A stretch of DNA of 64,000 bases from an uncultured Caulobacter sp. (GTDB taxonomy: Bacteria > Pseudomonadota > Alphaproteobacteria > Caulobacterales > Caulobacteraceae): NCBI RefSeq assembly GCF_947036865.1, contig NZ_CAMQSF010000014.1, positions 1-64,000 of the forward strand. The letters are read 5' to 3'. Below the pieces are notes generated by a model. The model was given only the letters and a program-made list of their open reading frames with translations, was not told the DNA's origin and searched no databases. The translations under genes and the position numbers were made by a program. Positions 45,657-54,185 of the stretch are shown here, piece after piece; positions within the stretch are counted from its first letter, which is position 1; every line of letters begins with the position of its first letter.

Positions 45657-46282
45657 CGCAAGTCCAGCCGCTGGGCGACGGCCTCGGCAATCGCGGCGGT
45701 CACACGGTCGAGCTCGGCGTCGGCGTCGATCACGACGCAGCGCTCGGGCTCCCGGCGGGCGATCTCGAGATAGCCGGCGCGCAGGCGCTGGTGAAAGGCC
45801 AGGCCCTTGGACTCGAACCGCGCCGCCCCGCCCCGCGCCTCGGCGCGCTTCAGGCCCGTTTCGGCGGGCAGGTCGAGGATCAGGGTCAGGTTCGGAACCG
45901 TTCCACCCAGCACATGGTCCTCCAGCGCCGCGATCAGGCTGGCGGGCGCGTCGCCGCCCGCCCCCTGATAGGCGCGGGTGGAGTCGGCGAAGCGGTCGCA
46001 CAGCACGATCTGGCCTTGCGCCAGGGCCGGACGGATCACCCGCTCGACATGGTCACGGCGCGCGGCGTACATCAGCAGGGTCTCGGTGACCGGCGACCAG
46101 CGGTCGGCCGCGCCGTTCACCAGAAGCTCGCGAATGGCCTCCGCGCCCGGGCTGCCGCCCGGCTCGCGGGTGACGACGACGTCGTGGCCGGCGGCCTCTA
46201 GGCGCTCGGCCAGACGGCGGATCTGAGTGGACTTGCCCGCCCCCTCCCCGCCTTCGAAACTGATGAAATAGCCCTGGGTCAC
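45653..46282 (-). CDS. tmk: Thymidylate kinase
   Basis: This 209-residue enzyme makes dTDP from dTMP. It begins at GTG with FISFEGGEGAGKSTQ (P-loop), has the DRF-type motif LCDRFADSTRAYQG and TREPGGSPGAE, and a lid region with basic residues near 150. It is first in a tmk-holB-tatD-MBL run and is 39 nt downstream of rlpA. Confidence 0.97.
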   Translation of the reverse strand: MTQGYFISFEGGEGAGKSTQIRRLAERLEAAGHDVVVTREPGGSPGAEAIRELLVNGAADRWSPVTETLLMYAARRDHVERVIRPALAQGQIVLCDRFADSTRAYQGAGGDAPASLIAALEDHVLGGTVPNLTLILDLPAETGLKRAEARGGAARFESKGLAFHQRLRAGYLEIARREPERCVVIDADAELDRVTAAIAEAVAQRLDLR

Positions 46283-46321
46283 ACGGCCTCATTCGGCCGG
46301 ATTCCCGGGCTTGTCCAGAGG

Positions 46322-47281
46322 CTAGGGACGCAGGACCGTCGCGCCCTGATAGCCCAGCGACTCCACGCGATCCCGCAGACTCCAGGCCTCGCCCTCGTTG
46401 GGACCGGCGGCGACCGTGACGCGATAGAGCGTGCCGCCCGGACGTTCGATCGCGTCGATCGAGGCGCGGCCGGCGCTGGCCAGCTGACGCACGGCCTTTT
46501 CGGCGTTTTCGCGGTTCGAAAACGAGCCGGCCTGGATGCGGAAAGCGGGCTTGGCGCTGGCCAGGATCGGGTCGGGCGGATTGATCTCCGGGGCGGCGGG
46601 AACGGCCGGCGCGGCCCACTCCGGCTCGCGACGCGGCGGCAGAACCTGCACGCGCTGCGGCGGCTCGCGGATATCGTCGAAGCTGCGCGGCGCGGTCTCG
46701 GCGCGGACATACTGGCGCGGCGCCTCGAAGACGCTCTTGGGAGCCGGGCCGACATACTTGACCCGCACCCGGGCCACGCCCTGGCGGTAGTAGCCCAGTT
46801 GCTGGGCGGCGGCTTTCGAAAGATCGATGACCCGATCGCCGACGAACGGCCCGCGATCATTGACCCGCACGATCATCTTCCTGCCGTTGTCGAGATTGGT
46901 CACCTCGACCAGGCTGGGCAGCGGCAAGGTCTTGTGAGCGGCCGACGGGACGTCCATGTCGAACATCTCGCCATTGGCCGTGCGGCGGTTGTGGAATTGC
47001 TCGCCGTACCAGGAGCCGACACCGGTGACGTTGTAGTCCTTGTCTTCGTGAGGATAGTACCAGACGCCATTGATCTGATAGGGCTTTTCCGTGCCGCGCA
47101 AGGGCTTGCCGTCGCGACCGACCGTCGAGCCGGCGCGCGGCGCCGCGCCCGTGCTGGTCGACGCCATCGGACGACCGACCTCGTATTTGGGCGTGGCGCA
47201 GGCGGCCAGGCTCGCCGCCGCCAGGGCCATCAGGCCGAGGTTGCGCGCGATCCGCCACACCTGTTCGAAACCCCGGTTCAT
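46322..47281 (-). CDS. rlpA: Septal-ring lytic transglycosylase RlpA
   Basis: This 319-residue outer-membrane lipoprotein (LAAC lipobox near residue 28) has a double-psi beta-barrel domain (GVGSWYGEQFHNRRTANGE, RVNDRGPFVGDRVIDLS) and a C-terminal SPOR domain (about 245-319). RlpA cleaves denuded glycan at division septa. The ATG at 47281 gives a good signal peptide; a longer form to 47326 adds 15 unlikely residues. It is divergent from the tRNA-Ser gene. Confidence 0.95.
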   Translation of the reverse strand: MNRGFEQVWRIARNLGLMALAAASLAACATPKYEVGRPMASTSTGAAPRAGSTVGRDGKPLRGTEKPYQINGVWYYPHEDKDYNVTGVGSWYGEQFHNRRTANGEMFDMDVPSAAHKTLPLPSLVEVTNLDNGRKMIVRVNDRGPFVGDRVIDLSKAAAQQLGYYRQGVARVRVKYVGPAPKSVFEAPRQYVRAETAPRSFDDIREPPQRVQVLPPRREPEWAAPAVPAAPEINPPDPILASAKPAFRIQAGSFSNRENAEKAVRQLASAGRASIDAIERPGGTLYRVTVAAGPNEGEAWSLRDRVESLGYQGATVLRP

Positions 47282-47385
47282 CCGCGAAACATCCAGACGG
47301 GTCCGCCCCTTCCGAGCGGGCAACATCGCAGGTTTGTTTTGAAGTCTGGTTAAGCACCGGACGCGCTGATATAGCCGCCGGTTCC

Positions 47386-47475
47386 GGACAGGTGGCCGAG
47401 TGGTTTAAGGCAGCGGTCTTGAAAACCGCCGTAGGTGGAAGCCTACCGTGGGTTCGAATCCCACCCTGTCCGCCA
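47386..47475 (+). tRNA. tRNA-Ser(UGA)
   Basis: This 90-nt gene has acceptor arms GGACAGG and CCTGTCC, discriminator G, an encoded CCA, the anticodon loop CTTGAAA with TGA at 47420-47422, a long variable arm (GTAGGTGGAAGCCTAC) and the TTCGAAT T-loop. The type II structure and UGA anticodon identify serine. Confidence 0.98.
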
Positions 47476-47512
47476 GCCGCTGGGCGATCGGAAAAACCCT
47501 TTCAGGACAAGC

Positions 47513-48427
47513 ATGCCGGCTTCACGTTCCGCGCTCTATGGCCAAGCCGACCACGACCTGGCGCCGTCCGCGCCGGACGCCGCGCAGCTGTCGCCGCTGG
47601 TGCTCGGCTCGACCGACATCGCGTCGGCCCCGGACGAATCCTTTGACGCCGTGACCGTCCGCGCCCCGGCCGGCGCGGCGGAGCGGCGTTATGTCCTGGC
47701 GCACGCCCTACGCGTTCTGACGCCCGGCGGCCGGATGACGGCCTTCGCGCCGAAGGACCGGGGCGGCCTGCGCCTGCGCAAGGAGCTCGAAGCCCTGGGT
47801 TGCGAGGTCGGCGAAAGCGCGCGGCGGCACAATCGTATCTGCCTCGTCGTGCGACCGTCCGCGATCAAGGGCCTCGAAGAAGCCCTCGCGGCCGGCGCGC
47901 CGCGCCAGATCGCCGAGAACGGTCTCTGGACCCAACCGGGCGTCTTCAGCTGGGACCGCCTCGACGCCGGAACCAACGCCCTGCTGCAAGTGCTGCCGCC
48001 GTTTTCCGGCGTCGGGGCCGATTTCGGCGCGGGCATCGGCCTTCTGGCGCTGAACGTCCTGGCCTCGCCGAAGGTGACCAAGCTGACCCTGGTCGAGCTC
48101 GATCGCCGGGCGCTGGAGCTTTCGAAGCGCAACATCGCCGATCCGCGCGCCGCCTTCGTCTGGGGCGATGTGCGCCAGAACGCCGGCGGCCTGGAAGGCC
48201 TCGACTTCGTGGTCAGCAATCCGCCGTTCCACGAGGGCGGCGGCGAGGACAAGGCATTGGGCCAAGCCTTCATCCGCGCGGCGGCCGAGGCCCTGCGCAA
48301 GGGCGGGAGCCTGTGGATCGTGGCCAACCGACACCTGCCGTACGAGGCGATCCTGGCCGAGAGCTTCGCCAAGGTCCGGCTGGTCGGGGAAGGCGGCGGC
48401 TACAAGGTCTTCGAGGCGCGCAAATGA
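47513..48427 (+). CDS. rsmC: RsmC-like 16S rRNA guanine methyltransferase
   Basis: This 304-residue class I SAM methyltransferase has a degenerate N-terminal MTase-like domain (about 1-130) and a catalytic domain with GADFGAGIGLLAL and the substrate motif VSNPPFHEGG. The two-domain plan matches RsmC, which makes m2G1207 in 16S rRNA (RlmG is the alternative). The ATG at 47513 follows an AGGA site 38 nt after the tRNA. Its stop overlaps the next start (ATGA). Confidence 0.87.
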   Translation: MPASRSALYGQADHDLAPSAPDAAQLSPLVLGSTDIASAPDESFDAVTVRAPAGAAERRYVLAHALRVLTPGGRMTAFAPKDRGGLRLRKELEALGCEVGESARRHNRICLVVRPSAIKGLEEALAAGAPRQIAENGLWTQPGVFSWDRLDAGTNALLQVLPPFSGVGADFGAGIGLLALNVLASPKVTKLTLVELDRRALELSKRNIADPRAAFVWGDVRQNAGGLEGLDFVVSNPPFHEGGGEDKALGQAFIRAAAEALRKGGSLWIVANRHLPYEAILAESFAKVRLVGEGGGYKVFEARK

Positions 48428-49164
48428 GCAAGGCGCTGATGGCGCGCCTCGACCGGCTGCTGGCCAATCTGGGCTATGGCAGCCGCAAGGAGGTCCAGGC
48501 GCTGGTCAGCGCCGGCAAGGTCGTGCTGGACGGCGCGGTGCTGAAGGACGCCGGGGCGCGGATCGCGGTCGACGCCACCCTGCCCGACCGCATGACGATC
48601 CGGGGCGCGCCGGTCGACCCGCCGGCCCCGCTGGTGCTGATCATGCACAAGCCCCTGGGCGTCGTATGCTCGCACAAGGAGGACGGCGAGAAGATCTACG
48701 ACCTGCTGCCCCGCCGGTGGCGGTTGCGCGATCCCGGGCTCTCGACCGTCGGCCGGCTGGACAAGGAGACCAGCGGCCTGATCCTCATCACCGACGACGG
48801 CGACTTCCTGCACCGGGTGATCTCGCCCAAGCGCCACGTGCCGAAGACCTATCTGGCGACCCTGGATCGGCCGCTGAGCGGCGCCGAGGGCGACATCTTC
48901 GCCGCCGGGACCCTGATGCTCGAGGGCGAGGACAAGCCGCTGCTGCCGGCCAAGCTCGACGTCGTCGATGCGACGACCGCCCGGCTGACGATCACCGAGG
49001 GCCGCTATCATCAGGTCCGGCGGATGTTCGCCGCCGTCGGCAATCACGTGGTCGCGCTGCATCGCGAGCGGATCGGCGGCCTCGGACTGCCCGCCGATCT
49101 GGAGCCGGGTCAGCACCGTATTCTCCCGGCGGCCGAGGCCGAGGGGGTGTTCGCCGATGACTGA
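48424..49164 (+). CDS. rsuA: RsuA-family pseudouridine synthase
   Basis: This 246-residue protein has an N-terminal S4 RNA-binding domain (ARLDRLLANLGYGSRKEVQALV) and a catalytic domain with the nucleophile Asp in GRLDKETSGLIL and the KTYLATL and EGRYHQVRRMF motifs. RsuA modifies U516 of 16S rRNA; RluE/F-type specificity is possible. It is coupled to rsmC (4-nt overlap) and to tusA (8-nt overlap), forming an RNA-modification operon. Confidence 0.9.
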   Translation: MSKALMARLDRLLANLGYGSRKEVQALVSAGKVVLDGAVLKDAGARIAVDATLPDRMTIRGAPVDPPAPLVLIMHKPLGVVCSHKEDGEKIYDLLPRRWRLRDPGLSTVGRLDKETSGLILITDDGDFLHRVISPKRHVPKTYLATLDRPLSGAEGDIFAAGTLMLEGEDKPLLPAKLDVVDATTARLTITEGRYHQVRRMFAAVGNHVVALHRERIGGLGLPADLEPGQHRILPAAEAEGVFADD

Positions 49165-49399
49165 CCCCATCCTCGTCGACGCGCGCGGACACCATTGTCC
49201 TGTGCCGACCCTGAAGCTGCGCAAGGCGCATGAGGCGGCGACTCCAGGGACGGAACTCGTGCTGCTGGCCACGGATCCGATGGCGCGGATCGACGTGCCG
49301 CATTTCGCCGGTCAGATCGGCGCGACGGTGCTCGAGATCGCCGATCAGGACGGCGGCGTCATTCGGTTTCGTATTCGGAAGGCGCCTTCAGCGGAATAG
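49157..49399 (+). CDS. tusA: TusA-family sulfur carrier
   Basis: This 80-residue protein has the sulfur-transfer motif HHCPVPTLKLRKA with Cys14 as the persulfide-carrying residue. TusA supports tRNA thiolation and other sulfur relays. It overlaps the rsuA-like gene by 8 nt and its 3' 41 nt overlap the convergent yihY gene on the other strand. Confidence 0.93.
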   Translation: MTDPILVDARGHHCPVPTLKLRKAHEAATPGTELVLLATDPMARIDVPHFAGQIGATVLEIADQDGGVIRFRIRKAPSAE

Positions 49400-50318
49400 G
49401 CCGGGGTCCCGAGAGCAGCGCCCGGGGCCGCTCGTCCAGCGCGATCTCGACCTCGGTGGCCAGGGCCCCGCCGAAGAAGATGGCGTTGACGCTCCAAGAC
49501 AGCCAGATCAGGAACACGATCACCGCCGAGATCGAACCGTAGGTCGCGCCCAGGTGCACGACCTTCTCGACATAGAAGGCGCTGGCCCAGGACATGAAGA
49601 CGCACAGGGCCGCCGCCGCCACGCCGCCGGAGATCGAGGCGCGCCAGCCGACCGGTTCTCGCGACATGGCGTAGCGGTAGACCAGACTCATGCCGACCAC
49701 GATGCCGAAGCTGGCCCAGGTCCATTCGGACTGGATCCAGGACACGCCCGCCAACGGCCGCAGGTCCAGGGCGGAGCCGAGCACTCGCAGGGTCACGAAA
49801 ATCCCCGACATCACGAACAGCAGGCCGAAGGCGGCGATCAGGACCAGCAACGCCATCAGGTTGAAGCCGAAGAAGCCGCGCTGGTTCTCTTCGTCGTGAA
49901 TGAACGAGAGGCCCGCCAGCAGCGCCTTGAATCCGCGATGGGCGGCGTAGGCGCCGACGATCAGCACGACGCCGCTCTGCAGGGAGACGGTCTGGCCCGG
50001 CGCGTGGGCCAGCCTGGCGAACTCGTCCTGGAACATCGAGCGCGCGGCCGACGGGATCAACTCGGCCATCCGGGCGGCCTGGCGCGCGGCGGTCTCGGGC
50101 GTCAGGAAGAAGCTGTAGAGGCCGATCATGATCGCCAGCCCCGGAAACACGGCCAGCAGGGCGAAGAACGAGGCGCCGCCGACGTAGAGCATGACGTCGC
50201 GGCCCCACAGACGCGCCAGCGCCAAGCCGAGTACGCGGAGGATCTCGCGAGCCCAATGCATCGGATCAAGGTCCAGGTCGCGCCAACGGATGCGGGAATC
50301 TTGCATCCGCCGGACCAT
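49359..50318 (-). CDS. yihY: YihY/virulence-factor BrkB-family membrane protein
   Basis: This 319-residue protein has about six transmembrane helices with the family segment YVGGASFFALLAVFPGLAIMIGLYSFF and the later GATYGSISAVIVFLIWLSWSVNAIFFGGALATEVE. The substrate is unknown. The ATG at 50318 (GGAGG 11 nt upstream) is preferred over a TTG at 50342. The last 41 nt encode a hydrophilic tail overlapping tusA antisense. Confidence 0.9.
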   Translation of the reverse strand: MVRRMQDSRIRWRDLDLDPMHWAREILRVLGLALARLWGRDVMLYVGGASFFALLAVFPGLAIMIGLYSFFLTPETAARQAARMAELIPSAARSMFQDEFARLAHAPGQTVSLQSGVVLIVGAYAAHRGFKALLAGLSFIHDEENQRGFFGFNLMALLVLIAAFGLLFVMSGIFVTLRVLGSALDLRPLAGVSWIQSEWTWASFGIVVGMSLVYRYAMSREPVGWRASISGGVAAAALCVFMSWASAFYVEKVVHLGATYGSISAVIVFLIWLSWSVNAIFFGGALATEVEIALDERPRALLSGPRPIPLKAPSEYETE

Positions 50319-50340
50319 GGCGACCCGCGCCTCCGGAGTC

Positions 50341-50374
50341 AAAGACGCGCCGCCTCGGATGAGGCGACGCGTCT
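50341..50374 (-). terminator. Hairpin between the AMACR-like and yihY genes
   Basis: On the minus strand AGACGCG-T-CGCCTC pairs with GAGGCG-G-CGCGTCT around a 4-nt loop, with one G-U/mismatch position, and is followed by TTTG. It would end transcripts from the CoA-transferase gene. The rest of the gap up to 50492 shows no gene. Confidence 0.45.
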
Positions 50375-50492
50375 CCGCAGGACGTGCCTGTGAACCGATC
50401 GCCGCATCGAGGGACGGATGGCGCGACGACCGATCGACCCTCGCAAGCTAGGACCCGGCGGCTGAACCGGACCTGAACGCATTCATCATGTT

Positions 50493-51620
50493 TCAGAGCG
50501 CGCCGGAGGCCTTCAGGGCCGCGATCGCGTCGACCGAGAAGCCCCAGTCGCCCAAGGCCTCGTCGTTATGCGCGCCGATCTTCGGCGGCGGACCCTGGAT
50601 CGCGCCCGGCGTGGCCGAGAAGCGCGGAGCCGGCGCCGGCTGGGTCACCCCCGCCACCTCGACGAAGGTCTGTCGCGCGGCGTTGTGGGCGTGGCCCGGC
50701 GCCTCGTCCATGGTCAGGACCGGCGCGAAACAGACGTCGGTGGCGTCCATGATCGCGCACCATTCGTCGCGGGACTTGGTCCGGATCACGGCGGCCAGCT
50801 TATCGCGAAGTTCCGGCCACTCCTCGCGGCTCATCTGATGCTGGAACTGCGGGTCGGAAATGCCCGTCTTTTCCAGCAGAAGCAGGTAGAACTGAGGCTC
50901 GATCGAGCCGATCGAGATCCACTTGCCGTCGGCGCATTCGTAGGTGTCGTAGAAGTGGGCGCCGCCGTCGAGCAGGTTGCTCCGACGGCCTTCGTTCCAC
51001 ATGCCGCCGGCCTTGAATCCGTAGAACATCGCCATCAGCGAGGCCGCGCCGTCGCTCATGGCGCAGTCGATCACCTGGCCCTGCCCCGTGGCGCGGGCGT
51101 GGATCACGCCGGCCAGCAGGCCGAACGCCAGATAGAGCGCCCCGCCGCCGAAATCGCCGACCAGATTCAGCGGCGGCACCGGCTTGTCGGTCGTGCCGAT
51201 CGCGTGCAGCGCGCCGGTGATGGCGATGTAGTTCATGTCGTGACCCGCCGCCTTGGCGTAGGGTCCCGTCTGTCCCCAGCCGGTCATGCGGCCGTAGACG
51301 AGCTTCGGGTTGCGGGCCAGCACGACCTCCGGCCCCAGGCCCAGCCGCTCCATCACGCCTGGACGGAAGCCCTCGATCAGGCCGTCGGCGCTTTCCAGCA
51401 GCTTCAAGCAGGTCTCGATCGCCTCGGGATGCTTGAGATCCAGCGCCACCGAGCGGCGGCCGCGCGCGGTGACGTCGGCCGGCGAACCGCGGCCCTGGCC
51501 CTTGCGGTCGATCCTGACCACGTCTGCGCCGAGATCCGACAGCAGCATGCCGCAGAACGGCCCCGGACCGATGCCGGCGAACTCGACGATCCTCAGCCCC
51601 GAAAGCGGCCCCTGGCCCAT
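50493..51620 (-). CDS. Alpha-methylacyl-CoA racemase-like CoA transferase
   Basis: This 375-residue class III CoA-transferase-family protein has features of alpha-methylacyl-CoA racemase: [17 protein letters not shown] with the catalytic His, the MSDGAASL segment with Asp, and the [19 protein letters not shown] motif typical of AMACR rather than of oxalate/carnitine transferases. It probably interconverts 2-methyl-branched acyl-CoA epimers before beta-oxidation. The ATG at 51620 has a GGGGAG site. It is divergent from popA, with a TGACGTTCGGTCA palindrome 69 nt upstream. Confidence 0.88.
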   Translation of the reverse strand: MGQGPLSGLRIVEFAGIGPGPFCGMLLSDLGADVVRIDRKGQGRGSPADVTARGRRSVALDLKHPEAIETCLKLLESADGLIEGFRPGVMERLGLGPEVVLARNPKLVYGRMTGWGQTGPYAKAAGHDMNYIAITGALHAIGTTDKPVPPLNLVGDFGGGALYLAFGLLAGVIHARATGQGQVIDCAMSDGAASLMAMFYGFKAGGMWNEGRRSNLLDGGAHFYDTYECADGKWISIGSIEPQFYLLLLEKTGISDPQFQHQMSREEWPELRDKLAAVIRTKSRDEWCAIMDATDVCFAPVLTMDEAPGHAHNAARQTFVEVAGVTQPAPAPRFSATPGAIQGPPPKIGAHNDEALGDWGFSVDAIAALKASGAL

Positions 51621-51686
51621 GACGCGATCTCCCCGAATGCTCTCTTTGGGCGGCCGAACCGGCCGAACCATGGTCACTAGAGCGAC

Positions 51687-51703
51687 CCTGACGTTCGGTC
51701 AGG
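51687..51703. promoter_or_regulatory. Palindrome CCTGAC-N5-GTCAGG in the AMACR/popA gap
   Basis: A perfect 6-bp dyad around GTTCG. Its core TGACGTTCGGTCA recurs exactly at 53172-53184 on the other side of popA. It may be a regulator-binding site (TetR-type operators for fatty-acid genes look similar). The rest of the 51621-51848 gap shows no gene. Confidence 0.45.
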
Positions 51704-51848
51704 CAAGCCCCAAGGCGCGCGGCGTGGATTTCCTCGCCTGACCGCGACGTTGCGCGGCTTTGACGGCGCGAACCCTCTGCTATGTTGCGACGTCGAATCT
51801 CGATCCTGGCGTGGGCATGGCCCGGCGAGATTTCGGGCGGAGGTTGGT

Positions 51849-53174
51849 TTGGCGGTTGACGCCCGGATTCTGATCGTGGCGCGAGACGATGTTCGCGCGG
51901 GACCGCTGGCCGAGGGGCTGGACCGGCTGGGCTGGCGCACCATCACCGCGCGCGGGCCCTACGCCGCGCTCGCCGCCCTGGGCGACCTGCCGATCGAGGC
52001 GGTGATCGTCGACCTGGCCAGCGCCGGTCCCGAAACCCAGACCCTGGCGCGTCGCCTCAAGGCCGCCGTCGCGCCGCGCCGCCTGCCGGTGATCGCGATC
52101 GGCGAACCGCACCACGACTATCGCAACCAGGCCTTCGACCTGACCCTTTCGCCGCCGCTGCACCCCTCCCAGGCCGCCCTGCGCCTGGAGACCCTGGTGC
52201 GCACCGCCATCGCCGAGGAAGAGTTCGAGCTGCGTCTCGAGACCTTCGGCGAGCGCGGCCGTCGGCTGGACCTGCCCGAGCCGCTCGACGCGCCGTTCCG
52301 GGTTCTGGCGGTCGGCGAACCCGCGCCCCAGTTCCTGGCCCTGTCCAACGCCCTGCAGGCCAGCGGCGCCGAGGTTGTCGGCGCCTTCACGGCCTATACG
52401 GCCTTCGACTATCTGCACGAGCGCCCGTTCGACGCCGTCGTCCTGTGGGCCGGCGACAGCCAGCAGGAGGCGCTGTCGATCGCCGCCGGCATGCGCCGCA
52501 ACACCCGCCTCTTCCACATCCCGGCCCTGCTCTACCTGAAGGCCGAGAGCTATGTGACCATGGCGGAGGCCTTCCATCGCGGCGTGTCCGACGTCGCCTC
52601 GCCCGAGACGCCCGAGGTCGAGACCGCCCTCCGCGTCATCGAGCTGGCGCGGAGCTTCCGGCGCGGCGAAGCCATTCGCGGCGCGCTGGAAAAGGCCCGC
52701 AGCTCGGGCCTGATGGACGCCGCCACGGGCCTCTTCACCCGCGACCTGTTCGCCGCGCACCTGGCGCGGCTGGCCAGCGCGGCCCGCGAACGGGCCAGGC
52801 CGCTGTCGATCTGCGTGCTGCGCATCGCCGACAAGCCCGAGACCGTCTGGGCCCGGCAGAACGGCTGGCTGGACCGCGCCATCCCGCAGATCGGCTCGAT
52901 GGTGGGGCGGCTGGTCCGGGTCGAGGATACGCCGGCGCGACTGGCCACCGAGGTCTTCGCCCTGGCCCTGCCGGCGACCCATGAGAGCGCCGCCCGCGCC
53001 GCCGCCGAGCGCATCGCGGCGGTGATCGGCTGCACCGCCTTCGACGCCGGCGAGGATCGCGCGCCGTTCGTCTGCGAATTCGATATCGGCGTGGCCGAGG
53101 TCCAGCCGGGCGAAGGCGCGGTCAAGGCGCTCGAGCGCGCGGCGGCCAGCGCCCTCAAGCGCGAGGCCGGCTGA
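51849..53174 (+). CDS. popA: Cyclic-di-GMP effector PopA
   Basis: This 441-residue protein has two receiver-like domains (about 5-120 and 150-270) and a degenerate GGDEF domain (about 285-440). The active-site motif is ATEVF (366-370) instead of GGDEF, so no cyclase activity is expected. The inhibitory I-site RxxD is intact as RVED with Arg357 and Asp360, five residues before the A-site. In Caulobacter, PopA binds c-di-GMP at Arg357, goes to the pole and brings RcdA and CtrA to ClpXP. The TTG at 51849 has a GGAGG site 5 nt upstream and gives exactly this numbering, which supports the start. An open extension back to 51750 is rejected. Confidence 0.95.
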   Translation: MAVDARILIVARDDVRAGPLAEGLDRLGWRTITARGPYAALAALGDLPIEAVIVDLASAGPETQTLARRLKAAVAPRRLPVIAIGEPHHDYRNQAFDLTLSPPLHPSQAALRLETLVRTAIAEEEFELRLETFGERGRRLDLPEPLDAPFRVLAVGEPAPQFLALSNALQASGAEVVGAFTAYTAFDYLHERPFDAVVLWAGDSQQEALSIAAGMRRNTRLFHIPALLYLKAESYVTMAEAFHRGVSDVASPETPEVETALRVIELARSFRRGEAIRGALEKARSSGLMDAATGLFTRDLFAAHLARLASAARERARPLSICVLRIADKPETVWARQNGWLDRAIPQIGSMVGRLVRVEDTPARLATEVFALALPATHESAARAAAERIAAVIGCTAFDAGEDRAPFVCEFDIGVAEVQPGEGAVKALERAAASALKREAG

Positions 53175-53184
53175 CGTTCGGTCA
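53172..53184. repeat. Second copy of TGACGTTCGGTCA
   Basis: An exact copy of the 51689-51701 core, overlapping the popA TGA stop and lying 75 nt upstream of the frnE-like start. The adjoining C is also shared. Confidence 0.5.
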
Positions 53185-53258
53185 CGCTTGGGCGCTAGGT
53201 CCGTGGCCCCTATATGTAACCTGTCCAGTAGCGGACTCGGTTGCGGAAGGAGGCCCCG

Positions 53259-53903
53259 ATGGCCCAGGCCATGATCATCGACGTGGTGGCCGACGTCGTC
53301 TGCCCCTGGTGCTATCTCGGCTGGCGACGGCTGAAATCGGCGCTGGCGCTTCGCCCCGACCTGAAGGCTCAGCTGGTCTGGCGCCCTTATCAGCTTGATC
53401 CGACCCTTCCCGAGGCGGGCGTCGATCGCAAGGCCTACATGGCCCAGAAGTTCCGGGATCCCGACAAGCTGAAGGCCGTCCACGCCGCCTTGGTCGAGGG
53501 CGGCGCCGAGGAAGGCATCACCTTCGATTTCGACGCGATCGCGCTGTCGCCGAACACCAACGCGGCCCATCGCCTGATCCGTTGGGCCCTGACGGCCGGT
53601 GTTCAGGACCAGGTGGTCGAGGCGCTGTTCGCCGCCTATTTCACCCGAGGTCTGGACATCGGCGATCCCATCGTCCTGGCCGATATCGCCGAGGCCGCGG
53701 GCATGGAACGGCTGGTGGTCCTGCAGCTGCTGTCGGAAGGCGCCGACAGGGAGGCCGTCACCCGCGAGCACGCCATGGCGGTGCAGGGCGGCGTGACCGG
53801 GGTGCCGTTCACGATCTTCGCCGGCAAGGTCGCGGTGGTCGGGGCCGAGGCGCCCGAGCGCATCGTCGAGGCGATCGACCAAGCCCTCACCGCCAGCGCG
53901 TGA
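53259..53903 (+). CDS. FrnE-like DsbA-family oxidoreductase
   Basis: This 214-residue thioredoxin-fold protein has the redox motif CPWC (Cys15/Cys18) right after the first strand (IIDVVADVVCPWCYLG), a helical insertion and the cis-Pro loop GVTGVPFTIF. No signal peptide is present, so it is cytoplasmic, as for FrnE and 2-hydroxychromene isomerase relatives. The ATG at 53259 has a GGAAGGAGG site. A pentanucleotide repeat starts at the base after its stop codon. Confidence 0.92.
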   Translation: MAQAMIIDVVADVVCPWCYLGWRRLKSALALRPDLKAQLVWRPYQLDPTLPEAGVDRKAYMAQKFRDPDKLKAVHAALVEGGAEEGITFDFDAIALSPNTNAAHRLIRWALTAGVQDQVVEALFAAYFTRGLDIGDPIVLADIAEAAGMERLVVLQLLSEGADREAVTREHAMAVQGGVTGVPFTIFAGKVAVVGAEAPERIVEAIDQALTASA

Positions 53904-53940
53904 CGAGCCGAGCCGAGCCGAGCCGAGCCGAGCCGAGCCG
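53904..53940. repeat. Pentanucleotide tandem repeat (CGAGC)7
   Basis: Seven perfect CGAGC copies plus a partial eighth directly follow the TGA of the frnE-like gene. Such short tandem repeats are prone to slipped-strand length change. As it lies after the stop it can change only the 3' UTR/spacer, not the protein. Confidence 0.97.
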
Positions 53941-54017
53941 GCGAAGGCTTGGGCGCGACAAATCCGTCAACGCCCTTGCTTTTTTTGTCCGGACCAGCCC
54001 ATAAGCCTGGTCATCGA

Positions 54018-54060
54018 AGCCCCCTTGACGTCGCCTCGGCGCCGGAAGGGGGCTATTTTT
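54018..54060 (+). terminator. Terminator-like hairpin upstream of the helicase gene
   Basis: AGCCCCCTT (54018-54026) pairs perfectly with AAGGGGGCT (54046-54054) across a 19-nt loop and is followed by ATTTTT. It lies 114 nt after frnE and 126 nt before the helicase ATG, so it could end the frnE transcript or act as an attenuator in the helicase leader. A T7 run also occurs slightly upstream (about 53981-53987). Confidence 0.75.
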
Positions 54061-54185
54061 GTTGGAATTGACCAAGAAGCGGTCCGAGGCGAGCGTCGCG
54101 ACCCTCCAGGCAAGGGGCCCGATTTGGTCATTGGCGCGAGCCGCGCGTGTTTGTGTGCGCGGTCGCAGACGTGAACTGGACCCAT

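Noticed and set aside
51849..53174. Active diguanylate cyclase
   Set aside because: The GGDEF motif is replaced by ATEVF; only the I-site is kept.
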